A stretch of DNA of 64,000 nt from Globomyces pollinis-pini (GCA_025399215.1 MU621130.1:30664-94663); one strand, 5' to 3'. Counted from the first letter of the stretch, positions 1-12,244 are shown. Program-made: numbers and translations. The notes: generated from the letters alone by a model not told the origin.

Positions 1-2582
1 CCAATTTTTGCATTGCTAGAGACTGGGATGCTAATACGTGATCATGAGATGCAATAGTAAATATAGACCCAATAGATGTTAGTAATGACTGACAAAAACT
101 ATCTACAATAGACGGATCTTTATGACAACTCGTTACAATACATGAGACTACCAAATGCCAAACTCTCACAAACTTCCTAAACAATTTTCCTCCTTTCAAT
201 GATTCCACTTGGCCCACAACTGCAATACAACTTTCCACCAATTTTTGAAGAGGATACTTGTATGATGAGTGGTTATTAAGATCTTCTAATAGACGCTTTA
301 GTTGAGGAGTAAACCGTTTATCCAACATGATTCCGAGATAAAATGTAAAGCACTGAAAGACATCTTCCTGAACTGGTACCACTATATCAAATAATTTACC
401 ACCTTGAGTTGAATCCATTTCATTAAACATATCAATGAATGAATGAAATAATGGACGGCTAAAATTGACGATTTCCATTTCTCCCACATTTTGAAAATTA
501 AGCAACACTTCCTTCATTGGGCTTCGATTAAATGCCCCAGTTCTTTTCCAATTGATTAAATTTGAAAGATGAATATCTTGAGTAATGAATGAAGAAAAAA
601 CCGATGTAATAACTGTCAATGTATGTTCAAGTGCTGGTAATTTAGATAGGGCATCAGCACCATCTGAAATAGTTGTAATTGATGATGCTGATAAATGAAC
701 CGGTACTATTATATTCGGTCCAGCAGAAAAGCTCAAGTAAATATCCGGTCTCGCTAGGCTTTCTTGGTATTTATACAAAGTTAAACAATGAGATGCATTT
801 TGTATCATTACATTTTGTCCCTGTACCTTTAAAAGTTAATCAAGAATCATTTACCAAAGGAAGAAAAGCAAAAGCGAAGATATTTTCTGGAGAATCATCC
901 ATTAGTTTTAATTTCCCAAAGTTTCGAAACGTAAAAAACAAATGACATTGCTGCATCATTGATGGTGGAAGATCAACTTTAATGGATTCATGCCAGATGG
1001 GATTCGTAACCTTATTAAATATAATGGAGTGATATCTATCCATAGGTTCAATACCATAACCTCTATGAATACAATTTGGAATGAACTGCCCATTGGGAAG
1101 TCTCACTTGGCACGAAACTTGAATAGCATAATTGGCAGACTTTGATGTTATAAATTTGCCCCGTTCAATGGTTATGTAAATCACATTAGTATCATTAGGT
1201 GGAATAACGGTATTAGCGGTACCATTTCTTGGAATATGCAAACTATCTGACCATTTTTCAATACAATCCCTTTCAAGATTTTCGGTAATAGTAATTTGAG
1301 TGATAATTTTGGTATCTGATTGTCTGTGATTGACTTGTGCAACTTCATACTTGGAAAAATCAGCATCATCTGGGGTAAGATTAACAGGAAAAACAACTTC
1401 GGTTGACTCTAGATGTGTTCGATTATTGGTAGAACTTGATCCGAAAGTTTTGAAAAATCTGAAGAGAGGAATTATGGAATATCCAATAGGCCGCCGAGCA
1501 GTGACACTAGAAGCTAAATTTTGTGCTGATAAATGTACTGTTTTACGTCGTACGATGGAATTGAGTTCGTTCCCTTTGATCTCAGCTAATAAACCTTCCA
1601 CATTGCAGTTTCTCGTCAATCGACTAGAACGATTAATGATTTCAAGTTACCATAAAATATAGACACCCTGTTGCTGTGCCACGGATAGGTTAATAAAGGT
1701 AGCGGATACGGCCTTAGGATTTACGGGGTTACCATTGCGGTTGATTGTAACAATGAATTCTTCAGACAATGCTTGATTTGTAGATCCATCAAATATACAG
1801 AAATTCAGGTCAATTGTGTCATTGATATCTTCGCTGAATAGGCCAACAAACGCGGTAAACTGAATACATACTTGAAATTTAAGATCTTCATCTACATCTT
1901 GGTTTATGGATGAAGATTTATTGCAAGCTTGGTATTTTTCTAATAAATCGATTGGGGATTCTGCTTGTCCAGTTATAAGATTTCCAACTTCATCAAAAAG
2001 GTAGCAATCAAGATTAAGTAATGCATTGGTTGATTGAATAGTTGAGATTATTAATTTTCGATATTTCGATTGCTCTTTTTTGGTAAGAAGGTTGTCCATT
2101 AACACACGTCCTTTGAATGAGACGAAATGAATGGCGGAGGAAACAGTGTTCAAAGTAGTCGGTTCTGAAGCTTTTGAGACCAAGATTTTAACCCAGTCAT
2201 GTAATGCCGCAGCTATAATATCGAAAAAAGGGTCTTTGCTTCCTGCAAGTGAAAGGAATGGTGGAATTGAATTGTTTGGTAATTTAATGTTGGACTTTGA
2301 ATTCACAGCATACGAATCCAATAAACATACTTGATCTTTGTCGATTACAATAGTATCCTTCAAGTATTCATGAGTGATAGGTTGAAAACAATGACATTGT
2401 AATGATTGAGATGATTCTTTAATGACTTGTACCAGAGATCCAGTTAGTATATTTTCATTTGATCCTGTTACTATTCCGAATTGAATGGGATCCATATCAA
2501 CAAAATCTTCCATTGTCATTAGTGATCTGTTTCTAAATTGGTAAATAAAGAAATACGCCTCAAAGAACGGAACTGCGATCAT
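1..2582 (-). CDS. DOCK-family Rho/Rac guanine nucleotide exchange factor, 3' end outside window
   Basis: This is the N-terminal part of a dedicator-of-cytokinesis protein. The coding sequence starts at 2582, crosses a 27-nt intron (1624-1650) and a second short intron near 831-858, and stays open to the window edge. The third exon (about 1-830) carries the helical region that follows the C2 domain. Around 1190-870 the protein reads as a DHR-1/C2 domain: VIYITIERGKF, then YHSIIFNKVTNPIWHESIKV, then a FTFRN...FAFLPLV ending. This order is diagnostic of DOCK proteins, whose C2 domain binds phosphoinositides at the plasma membrane. The catalytic DHR-2 domain lies beyond the left edge, so the target GTPase (Rac or Cdc42 type) cannot be judged. 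It is divergently arranged with the ankyrin gene at 2820. The family call is firm; the subfamily is unknown. Confidence 0.9.
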
Positions 2583-2819
2583 GAATGGAGGAACGATAAT
2601 GGAATCATTTGTACTATTGGATTTATGGTACTAGTTACTGGTTTATTATACTAACAAATTGTTATATATTTCATTTAATATAGGTTGAATTTCATTCACT
2701 TTAATTCATGTTGTTACATACAATAATGATAGTAATTAGTTTGTTTAACAACAGTTGAAGTTGTGGACATAAACAAATGCTATTGATTTGTAGCGCGTTA
2801 TTTTTAACTAATTTTTATC

Positions 2820-3380
2820 ATGGTAGAGGTCAAGGTAAGACTATATCATAACACTAAACATTCAAGGATCTTTTTCTAGGTAATTCTACTTGATATTCAA
2901 TAACTCTATAGCTATAAAAACTTCACAGAATGAAGTCGTTCGTCAAATACTATTGAATGAGAAATCACTAGCTTGTGAAAAATTTAAATCAGAAGATGCA
3001 AAGTTTGATCCAGAAGTGGAACTGGATGCTTACAAATTTCTGGGGGCTTATCTAGGATCATTAAATGCTCTTCATTTCGCTATTTTACTAGGTCAAGATG
3101 ACATTGCAAAGGATATCATTGAAAGATTGTATAAGGAAGATTTAGATGAAACGTTTGGAGTAATTGATTAGATCGATTAACTTTAGGGTGGAAATTCAGC
3201 ATTACATTTGGGTATGATAAATATCTAACAATATTAGCAACTTTACTAGGCGCGTATGAAATAGTTAAACTTCTTCTAGAACGTGGAGCCAATAAATCAT
3301 TAAACAATGCAAAAGGTTTTGCACCAGTAGATTTATCGGATCTACCAGAAATGCGAAAGCTATTCGCTGAAGCAAAATAA
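2820..3380 (+). CDS. Small ankyrin-repeat protein
   Basis: Splicing out four very short introns gives a protein of about 147 residues that starts at ATG 2820. The first coding exon is only 15 nt (MVEVK), followed by a 13-nt exon. Two of the introns are 3160-3186 (27 nt) and 3212-3237 (26 nt). The product has about three ankyrin units: LNALHFAILLGQDDIAKDII, GNSALHLATLLGAYEIVKLL followed by LERGANKSL, and KGFAPVDL. It consists of little else, so it is probably a protein-binding adaptor. No enzymatic domain or signal peptide is visible. Partners cannot be deduced. The 237-bp region upstream is shared with the divergent DOCK gene. Confidence 0.82.
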
Positions 3381-3525
3381 AGGTTAGTTGAATAAAATCG
3401 AGTATTTCTTGTTTAAAGTCACTCATGTTGCTATATTCTATTGATTATATAAAAATTCTTATAACGGAACTTGAATGGTTATAGAGCACAAATTCGTCAT
3501 GGTATTAAAACAAATGGGATTATAT

Positions 3526-4672
3526 TTAAGCAATAGTGACTGTAGAAGTTTCAGTATTTGCAGGAGCATGGACTTCATGTACTTGCCCATATCGGTATTG
3601 TCCATACCCAAAAATCAGTATTGCTCCAACAACAGCCAGCCAGAAACAAACCAAAAACGGCATATAAGATGAATATCCTCTATCATTCACCAACATAATG
3701 CCAAGATAAACATTGACGATTCCCAACACAACTAAAGCACGTCCCAGCCACCAATGTGCTTTATCCCACCAAGGCACACTTTTGCGATTAGGACTAAACC
3801 ACTTATCAGCGACTATACCCAGTCCCGTCTGAATAAAACTGATGAGAAACACAGTCAATCCTATTTTGGCATGTGAGGTTACAAAATAAGGTCCAGCACT
3901 GCTTTCATTAAACAAAAACATAAAGGTTGAAGCGGCTATTGTAAACCCTACGGTTGCAAAACCCATCAACATCATATGCAATGTAAACCATTTGGGACCA
4001 AGGGTGAGTTTCAAGAATCTGGCAATAAAGATTCCAATAGTTGGTACAACCATCCAGGCTATAAACATCATAATCCCATGTATCAATACAACCGCTTCAA
4101 AAGAAAAAGATGATGAAGTTTGCAGAAAGTTTGTTGGTTTTTTGCTGCCTTGGATAGAATTGGAAATGAAATCAAAATCAAAAGTACCATAATCAGAATC
4201 ATGATACGCAAATTTTGCTTCTTTGGTATCGATGTTTCCAGTAGGGATTTTTGAGCCAGAAGCATAGATATAGCTAAGTGGTGATGCAGTTGGTTGATTG
4301 CTTTGACAGAAAGAGTACGATATCTTGGCAAATGATGGTACCGATCGAACGGCTACTGGAGTAGCCGACTGAACAGACTTCAAAGCTGGCATTACACGTC
4401 CAGATGCTTGTCTATTGGACAATGTAACTCCGTTTGTACTGTTTTTCCAACCAATTACAATATCTGCACCCGTCATGGTTCTACTACCAAATCCAATTGC
4501 TGCCCATCTAACCGTTAGTTGTTATAATATTGTACCCTTCCGTTGCGCTATGAATAGTCCAACACCGTCCAGTTGTTGATGATTCGCTGTCAATACAAAA
4601 TCTATCTGGTACAGGGCAAAAAGATACTGAAATAACGGAAGAGACAAAGATTGAGAAATACCAAAAATTCAT
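3526..4672 (-). CDS. DOMON and cytochrome b561 membrane protein
   Basis: The start at 4672 gives a signal peptide (MNFWYFSIFVSSVISVSFC). After an intron of about 28 nt comes a DOMON-like extracellular domain (TEGWAAIGFGSRTMTGADIV). The C-terminal half has five to six hydrophobic helices typical of cytochrome b561/ferric reductase-like proteins. They include VVLIHGIMMFIAWMVVPTIG, FTLHMMLMGFATVGFTI, SHAKIGLTVFLISFIQTGLG and KAHWWLGRALVVLGIVNVYL. Histidines in LIHG, TLHM, TSHAK and KAHW fit the heme ligands of the family. Such proteins carry electrons across a membrane, for example to extracellular ferric iron or a heme domain. Substrate and membrane are not determined. The upstream region holds a repeated GGCGTTTTTC motif and a TTACGTCA site. 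Confidence 0.87.
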
Positions 4673-5048
4673 TTTATGCTACACGTTAGAATAAGCTCAT
4701 TTATATACGCGATATTTTTCCTCTTTGTCAGAATTTTCCCCTCGGCTGAGGGCGTTTTTCTCCACCTGCCTCCACAGTACACATCCACATTACGTCATAG
4801 GCGTTTTTCAAACAAAGAAGTACTGGAAATGGTAGGTATCTCTTTAAGTAAAAACCAAGTTAGTGGGCGTGATTGTCAGTACTATTAATTGATATTATTG
4901 ATATTTTTAAAGATTCAATTATTTACGCGAATTGTTTGTATTTACCAATTCAACAACAATGCTAAAACTTGAAGAAAAACTCAATCAAACTGTTACAAAG
5001 ACAGATATTGGACAAGTATGTTGGATATTATATATCAAAATGAATAAA
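4673..5048. promoter_or_regulatory. Intergenic region upstream of the cytochrome b561 gene
   Basis: This gap holds no convincing gene. It contains an exact 10-bp direct repeat, GGCGTTTTTC, at 4751-4760 and 4800-4809. A TTACGTCA sequence, which resembles an ATF/CREB-type site, lies just before the second copy. A TATATA element near 4699-4706 is suitably placed for the gene starting at 4672. The regulatory role is inferred from position and repetition only. Confidence 0.4.
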
Positions 5049-5645
5049 CTAATAACGATCCCAGTAATCCCCATCCTCACTTTCAACTTCACTCTCTTTC
5101 TGTTTCACTTCCGTGGATTCATCAATAGCATCATCCGCGAAATAAGAATTCCAATAAGTTAATTCTTCTTTATCAATACGTCCATTCATTTTATCTTGCA
5201 TAGGTTTGAGTTTGGACTCTTTTATATCAGTAAACCAATTGTATTCCTGCCAAATATCATCCACCATCAAATCATGCAATGACCAATTCAAATCCGATTG
5301 CAATAAAATCATATACAAATCATTTGAAATTTTAATGGAGGCCCAAGTTGTTGAACTATCCAAAGTGGTGTACATTGGTTTCTGAGTTGTTTCTAATAGA
5401 ATTGATAAATCAATATTTTCAATTGAATGAACCACTTTATCAGTAGAAGTAGAGTTCCATATGAAAGAATTCAAGGATACTGAATGAGTGTGTAATAAAT
5501 TGATTCTGTTTTTGATATCATTAGAACAAAAATTGTATAGTGACTGATAATCATTGTTTTTTAAGAGAGAGAGACATAGGATTGACAATTGAATTGGGTT
5601 TTGAAAAGTGCTGGTATTTCGTAATTCATAATCCTCCAAATTCAT
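5049..5645 (-). CDS. Hypothetical protein with acidic C-terminus ending DGDYWDRY
   Basis: This is an intronless reading frame of 198 residues starting MNLEDYELRN at 5645. I do not recognise the family. The body is mixed helix/strand-like without membrane segments or a signal peptide. The tail is strongly acidic (ESEVESEDGDYWDRY) and ends in an aromatic-rich motif. Such a motif at a free C-terminus often serves as a short docking peptide, but that is inference. The gene lies 95 bp downstream of the F-box gene on the same strand. Confidence 0.6.
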   Translation of the reverse strand: MNLEDYELRNTSTFQNPIQLSILCLSLLKNNDYQSLYNFCSNDIKNRINLLHTHSVSLNSFIWNSTSTDKVVHSIENIDLSILLETTQKPMYTTLDSSTTWASIKISNDLYMILLQSDLNWSLHDLMVDDIWQEYNWFTDIKESKLKPMQDKMNGRIDKEELTYWNSYFADDAIDESTEVKQKESEVESEDGDYWDRY

Positions 5646-5740
5646 TAAGTATTTTGTGCCACTACTTTAATTACAAAAGTGAAGTGTTTATACAGAAAAC
5701 CAATTTATTATCTTACACTGTTAAATATCAACAAACATAT

Positions 5741-6630
5741 TTAAACTCCTATATACCGCATATATGCATTCAATAACCCTCCACTCAATTCGTGTTCATT
5801 CAACTTCCACAATTTGGTAGTCACCGCTGGTAGTTCTGTGTTATATCCCGTCACTCCAACTATACTCCTAATTGTCACTGAGACGTGTCGTTTTGGATGT
5901 AGTTTATAGGTGTACTCCAGTTTACTTTCGTCAGCTAAAATTCCATGTACAAATTCGCTTCGTATCACGGTTTGACTGTCATAGTGCTCGCATTCAGGGC
6001 ACGAATGTTCTACTCTGATCCCACCAATTGGGGAACTTGAAATACCTAAAGTAGGAGGAATAGTTCCATTAGCCATTCTTGTACGAACATCGTCAATGTA
6101 ACAAGGTAGTCGTTCTCTATGTTCAAAAAATTCACTGAATTGTTAAAATTTTGAGTCAATATTTACCATGTCACTTTTCCAGTATTTGAAACTACCAATG
6201 ACACACCACCTAAGTAGTCATATTGTTCCAAGAACGTTCTATGAATAATACATGAACTTTTTTGATCATTCTTGAACCATTCAGCAAATATTATTTGATC
6301 AAACTGACGCAAGGTTGTATCTAGATAAGCTTTCGTTGTTATAATATCAGGAGATAGTAAATGAAAGTGATTCCAGGATGATTTTGAATCCAAGACATTT
6401 CTAAAAAACCGACAAGTTTGACGCAACTTCATGCAAGTCATAAATCCTGAAGACATTGCAATCATCGTAAACAATTCAATGGGAAGTGTTTGTAATGAAG
6501 GGGTGTTCTCTGCAGACACTGTTGAATCAAAAAGAGTTGCACAAGAGTCAGAGTTCAACAACGGGGACAAAAAAGTTGGATTTTTGGAAATTGAAGACAA
6601 GTCAAGGATAGAGCTTAGCTTTTCATTCAT
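5741..6630 (-). CDS. F-box protein
   Basis: Two exons are separated by an intron of about 32 nt near 6134-6165. Removing it joins SNTGKVT to CEFFEHRERLPCYIDD in frame. Near residues 46-90 there is an F-box: LPIELFTMIAMSSGFMTC followed by MKLRQTCRFFRNVLDSKSSW. F-box proteins link SCF ubiquitin ligases to substrates through Skp1. The C-terminal half is a beta-rich region with a short Cys pair (HSCPECEHYDSQ). It is probably a substrate-recognition part but matches no domain I know. The start at 6630 precedes the F-box by about 45 Ser/Leu-rich residues. It is divergent from the SWIRM gene, with about 295 bp between the two starts. Confidence 0.72.
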
Positions 6631-6925
6631 TTCAAAGGTTTAAAGAAATATGTGAAGTAGAGGCTTTCGATCAAACAGAGTCAAAACACAGACATGAAAC
6701 ATAGGATACAAACACAGTCGCGAAAGATCAAGAAATAGAATGAGAGAGATGATATTGTATCTTAGAAAAGCAGAAGACTGGTCATTGATGTAGATACTCA
6801 CGACATTTATTATCATTATCGTCAAAGTCCGATGGTCATGAGTTTTCAAGGAACCTGATTGGCTGGCAATGTCTAAGCGTTAGTATAAACAACATCATCT
6901 TCACATTTAATTTCTTCAATTGATT

Positions 6926-7862
6926 ATGGATAGATCTGTTATTTATGCTTCACCCGACTCTTCCACCACCTACTCCCCTAAACTACCCCTAGAATGGAAG
7001 TTTGACAAGGAAAATGATGCGACTCTGATCAATAATGTACATGTAAATTTGACTCAGGCAAGCATCACTTTCAACAAGTCAAAAAGAAAGATGAAAATCC
7101 CCCATAGAGCCATTTGCCCTCCTGTAGATCAAGTAGATAGATCCTTCCAGAAAATGTAATTTAATTTGTGTACTGATCACCAATCCATAGTATCACCCTA
7201 GATGTATATACTGTTTTTAAAGAAAATCCTTCTCAATTGTTGAATCGTAAGCTGTCAGTGGATGAAAATTCCGACTCTGACATATCCATCGAAACCTTGG
7301 ATTCTCCAACTTCATCGCAAAGTCCAAAAGAGACTAAGAAATCATCAAGTCAGACTTCACGAATATCTCGTCCCGACCTGCCTGATTTCATTACTAGAAA
7401 AGAACCGTTAAACTTAGATTTAGATCCCTTTAAAGATACCAGAGGCGCTCCTGGTGTATCATGGAAAGGTAATGCATTCATGAATTTATGGTATAGCTGG
7501 TTCCCAACCATTACCCATCACCAGAGACATGCCCGATTTCAAATCCTTGACATCAGAAGAAGTCAAGACTTGTGGTGTACTCAGAATCTCACCACAACAA
7601 TACATGGAAATCAAGCGAACTATGCTAACAGCCGTTCAATGCTATGGACCCTTCAAAAAACGCGAAGCTCAAACTTGGTTCCGTATTGACGTTAACAAAG
7701 TATTATTTATGTATTCTAATGCTCTTTTTCAAGATTTGCATTATTTATGATTGGTTTAAATCATTAAAGTGGATTCCAAACACCGAAGATTGGGCTGTGC
7801 CAGACCAAACTAGACGAAATAGTGTTGATCAACCTCGAACAAAGAAAGTCAAACGCCGTTAA
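6926..7862 (+). CDS. SWIRM-domain protein (Fun19/Laf-like)
   Basis: Four exons are joined by three short introns near 7156-7190, 7468-7496 and 7699-7732. The start at 6926 gives MDRSVIYASPDSSTTYSPKL. A long Ser/Thr/Pro-rich, acidic N-terminal region leads to a C-terminal SWIRM domain. That domain reads LTSEEVKTCGVLRISPQQYM, EIKRTMLTAVQCYGPFKKRE, TWFRIDVNK and YDWFKSLKWI. SWIRM is a compact DNA/histone-binding helical domain of chromatin complexes. Fungal proteins with this layout (Fun19, Laf1/Laf2) associate with histone-modifying complexes. The product ends with a basic stretch (TKKVKRR) that could be a nuclear localisation signal. The domain call is good; membership of a given complex is inference. 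Confidence 0.82.
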
Positions 7863-8053
7863 GCTATTCCCATGTACATACTCTATTATGGGCATTAAAT
7901 TAATTTGATTCTTAATACTAATATACTTATCCCCTTTAATAATACTATTCTCATTTCCTTTTTCATTTCAATTAAATCTTCTTAACGCTTCTTTGGTCAT
8001 TCTAAACATAATAACACGTAATAGTCACACCTCTTCAGTTTATTTTCATAGTA

Positions 8054-8857
8054 TTAATCAATTAAATCTTGTACTTCTAAATCATCTTGTTTCAGCGTTC
8101 TATACAATTCAAATAATTTCTCCCTTGTTTGAAATTGTTCAATCTGCATTTCTGCAAGTGAGTTGAGATGTGATTACCTTTTGATTGTAAAAGAAGTCTA
8201 CATTTCCGATGTTCCTTTGAGAATTGTGATGATTTATTTTCGTACCAACGAGATTGTGCTGGACGTACTTGTTCCCATCTATCTCTCCATTGATTTAATA
8301 GTAAATATTTCTAATCGTTATTAGCACGTTGATATACTTCTTGCGCTTTCAATACTTGCAGTTGTTCCGATATTGATAATTCTGGTCGAAGTCCTGTTAA
8401 TGATTCTGGTATCAGTATTGGATATTCATGTGTTTTGCTTTTTCCAAAATTGTGTAACCGTCTTTTTTCAATAGACCCTTTGATGTCCTTTGGAGGTTCA
8501 TGGGGAATCAGATGGGTCCTGTAATTTAATGAAATATTAAGAACCTAAACCAAACATCAGTCGTTTGTTTTGCGAGATCATCCAATTCTGTACTTTGAAC
8601 ATTGTCATGTTCATTATTGACCATCTATTGGAAGTTATTCAATACATGATAGTTACTAGGTTTCGACACAGTTCTTTCACTTCTTTGTAGGTGGTTGTGC
8701 CTTCACTGTTATCAGAAGATACTAGTGAAATGACTGAAGTCTGAGACTCTTGTTTTGTCACCTCTGCTGGTTTCTTATTCACTGCAGTTAAGATCTTTGT
8801 CCCTTTAATTTCTAACTGGATTGTATCTTTAACTCTGCCTTTGGTTGACGTTCTCAT
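8054..8857 (-). CDS. Unrecognised charged helical protein
   Basis: At least five exons are supported by short introns, including 8311-8337 (27 nt, with a GCTAATAAC branch-like site). The spliced product contains KKPAEVTKQESQTSVISLVS, then TTDVWTHLIPHEPPKD, then LRPELSISEQLQVLKAQEKY. A basic/aromatic helical segment follows (NQWRDRWEQVRPAQSRWYEN). The C-terminus is predicted coiled coil (MQIEQFQTREKLFELYRTLK). I do not recognise the family. The 5' end is uncertain. An upstream exon starting MIRWTEEKN at about 8996 joins out of phase, because its donor follows a run of seven A's. The start given here is the first ATG in the open frame. Confidence 0.6.
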
Positions 8858-9056
8858 GTATAATTTCGATGCTAAGTCGAATACGTCATCAACGGGAACA
8901 CACCTTTGATAGAATTAAAGGTTAAAAGATATTCAGAAATCAAAAGAATAGTGTACTAATGGACATACATTTTTTTCTTCAGTCCATCTTATCATGTTAA
9001 CCGTTCTGAATAGATATCATGAAAAACGCACAAGCGTTTATTGTGGAACAAAATAG

Positions 9057-9980
9057 TTAAGTAGCCTTCCAAGTACCATAGATTTGTGCCAATGCAGCTA
9101 AGGTTCCGAAAAAGCCGACACCAACTGTCCAATTAGGATTCAGACAAATTTACCATCAGGGAATGAACTAGTTTCTAATGACCAATGAACCGTTAGTGGA
9201 AAGTAGCATGAGTTCACAAATGCAGATAATAACCATCCCTTTCGTTCTTCATCCAATTTGCGTAACTCTTCCTTTAGAGTATCAGGATCAGAGTCCGATT
9301 TTTTGGCTAGAACAGCTTTGTATTTAAGTTTACGTAAATTTCTTTCTTCCCATAATTGCCCAAAGCTTTTAAATCAAAACTATAATACTTACTAGAAAAT
9401 CACGTAAGCAGCCCAGAACCGACAACTCCAAGTTCCTAGTACATTAGTTCCACTCAAACGATACCAATTTTATTTCGAGTTGCTTCAGTCATTGGTATCA
9501 CTTGATGTAATGCTAACCAGTAAGTATGTTCCAATGGATAGTAAAGAAACTTGAATTAAGATCAACCGAATACCATCATGAAATTTTGCAATCTTTCCAA
9601 AGTTTTCAAACGAGCATTAGGATATTTCTTGTTTTCGCAATCAATGGCGTATTTAGTCAATGGCAATAATCCTAAGTATAATCAAAACAAAGATCAATGC
9701 AAACCATAATAACGTAGTAAAACCCTAAAGTCTGATACAGGACCTGCTAGATTAGCGATTCTACATGCTAAAGGAGAAGAAGGATTCATATTTCGTAAAT
9801 GCCAAGTCATTAACTTTGAAGAGTATTGAAAAAACATCAATGCTTTATCAGTTCCACTTGATATCAATCTACTGTTTCTTTTACCGTACGGAATCAAAGA
9901 ATCTACACAATCGTTCCAATTCCACCATTTGAAAATGAAAAATTCATCTCCTTTGTTTTTTGATGTCCATACTCACTCAT
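9057..9980 (-). CDS. PEX11: PEX11-family peroxisomal membrane protein
   Basis: The start is a 4-nt exon (ATGA, 9977-9980). A 26-nt intron with a perfect GTGAGT donor (9951-9976) follows. The next exon reads RDEFFIFKWWNWNDCVDSLI. Features of PEX11C/PEX11-like proteins appear in order: GTDKALMFFQYSSKLMTWHL, then ACRIANLAGPVSDFRVLLRY, then YYPLEHTYWLALHQV. A basic charged linker follows, and the C-terminus reads VGFFGTLAALAQIYGTWKAT. PEX11 proteins bend and elongate the peroxisome membrane and promote its division. Several more 25-30-nt introns are needed for the full product (about 250 residues). The call rests on motif order and the terminal helix, both characteristic. Confidence 0.83.
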
Positions 9981-10208
9981 GAAATCAATAAGTAATGAAT
10001 TGATATATGCATGTCGTTTAATACAAGAGTATGCTTTCTTACATTTAAATTATTGAATTTCGAATCATGTCCTTACACTCAAATGATCCATTCAAATCTA
10101 CTGCATGCTAGGCATACAACTACTGCATACATGATCCATTCAAATCTGCTGCATTTAAATAAAAACATTGTATTTTGCTCTAGATTATTGACTTTTTCTT
10201 TTTTTCAA

Positions 10209-12244
10209 ATGACAATCGACAAATTAAACCTTTGCTTGAATCAACTGGAAGAAGCAAAATCTGATGAACAAGTCCTAATAGGATTAGCACTTTTACCTAA
10301 ATTATTGGACCCTAATGATCTAGAAGCAATGAAACTAGCATTCAGTTCAATTCCTTGGAAATTCATCCACAGATTACTCATTTCTCGTACGTTTCTATTG
10401 ATATTAATAGTAGCATTGGAACACGATGGATTGATGCAGATGATTGCACTACAGATTTGGTCTGGTTTTGCTATTCCACCATTCTGTAATTCAAAACGAA
10501 TTTATCGTCGAATCGAACCAATCTCTTCACTTCTAGCATCAACAATTGATAACGACATCAAGGAATTAGTTTTAAAAACATTTATTAGTTTACAAGCTGA
10601 AGAAGTATTTCAAAAACTTTGTGCACCACTTGTCCTAGACAATATTGTGAAGGTTAGATCTTCTCATCCAGAATTATTACTACAACTTATGAATATATTC
10701 ATAGATCATGTCAACGCAAACTCTTCAACATGTATGGTGAATATAACAAACCATTTTTTGGAGACTTGTATCTTTCTATTACAACAAGACAATATCACCA
10801 AATTTGAATCACTGACCACTATAATTAAAATAATATCAATGGTAATTTTATATTTTTTGACATTAGGATCATTGTGTAAGCTTATTTTTCCATAACTCTA
10901 GGATTCATCAATTGTGATTAAATATTCTTACAATTTAAAATTAGCATGTAGAGAACTGTTTCATAGTAAATTGTCAAAAAAGAACTCACAAAGTGTGCTT
11001 ATTTTATGTGCTTTGATGGCTAATCTTACTGAAAACACTTTTTTGCATCCTCAACCAGACGTTGACAATTTAACAACTTCATTTTCCACACAATCATTAG
11101 AAGAAAATAAATCTAAAGAAAAAGATACAAAGTCAGCTGTTAAAAAATTATCTGATATTCAATTTTTGGTGATGATCACTCATTTAGCTGGAGCAGAGAT
11201 CCGTTTTATACTGGATTCCACTAAAAAAGATATTTCGGAAAACGATAACGAAAGTTTACCACTCCTTTATTCATTACTGGAAGGTGTTGTTCAATACTTG
11301 GTGGTTGAAGACTCTGTTCAATTGGGAGAGAAGGTACTGGAATCCCTAAAAAATGCTCTGTATGAAACTTATTTAGCAGTAGCCTCTTTCTTGTCTGAGC
11401 GCTGGGTATTTTAATGTTTTTTCTCTAACATTAGGATGTTTATCAAATGGCCCAGGATAAAGGAGCTATTGACAATATGACCACCCTGTTCACCATAGGT
11501 GCTTACTCAAGATGGATTGCGGAAGAGACGTCAGTGACTCCCGAAGAAATGGAAACTTTAGTCCCTCTTATTGTGTGGGTTTTGGAGCAAAAGTCGTTTG
11601 ATTCCCTTCAAACAGATCCATTCAACTTAATTGCAGAGCTTTTAGCTTTCATCACTTCCGAAACTGTCACTTTGGATGCGTTTTTGAAATTGGAGGGTCT
11701 AACGTTTACTGTCTCTCATTTTAAAACTGCTGAAACTGATATCCAACGATTAGAAATTGCTGCTATATTGCTAAACATTGTAGTTTCAAGTGATGTGAAC
11801 ACTTTGGAGCGATATGGTGAGGTGTTACGAGAATTATTTCCTATTTTAATCAATTTGATGACATCAGGTAATCTCCATTAATTAATCCGTTACAGACACT
11901 TTGGTTGTTCTTACTGCCCATTCAGTGGTGCTATACTTGTTTTTATATAGATTGTCAAACAAATTCCAGAGATATCCATTGCCACTTAAGGCAGTTATGT
12001 CTTTTATCGGTTCAAAAGCACATTTGGAGGAAGTACATGAATTGTGGTATCTCTCTGTTTCTGGTATGTACTTGCTTCTTACATTTCTTTAGCGTTAATT
12101 GAGTGTCCGATCGAAGGCGTTGATTTTCGATTAAATAACGAAGCTGTTAATTCACTTCTTGTACTCAAAAGCAATTTAATTGAAAATGAAGACTTATTAA
12201 TTGTTACTAAATTGTTGGAAAAACTTCAAAGAACTATACTATAA
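10209..12244 (+). CDS. Neurochondrin-like helical-repeat protein
   Basis: ATG 10209 opens MTIDKLNLCLNQLEEAKSDE, followed by QVLIGLALLPKLLDPND and FSSIPWKFIHRLL. This is the typical N-terminus of the neurochondrin family. About five short introns (for example near 10386-10410) link the exons, ending at TAA 12242-12244. Later hallmarks are a helical armadillo-like body, LEIAAILLNIVVSS, MSFIGSKAHLEEVHELWYLS and a C-terminal LLEKLQRTIL. Neurochondrins are soluble alpha-helical scaffold proteins; in animals they affect neuronal signalling and SMN-related RNP traffic. The ancestral fungal role is unknown. The neighbouring PEX11 gene is divergent, with only about 230 bp between starts. Confidence 0.82.

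Noticed and set aside
4932..5162. Plus-strand open frame starting MFVFTNSTTMLKLEEKLNQT
   Set aside because: The first 20 codons look plausible but the frame then runs antisense to the better supported gene at 5049-5645, with no acceptable splice continuation.
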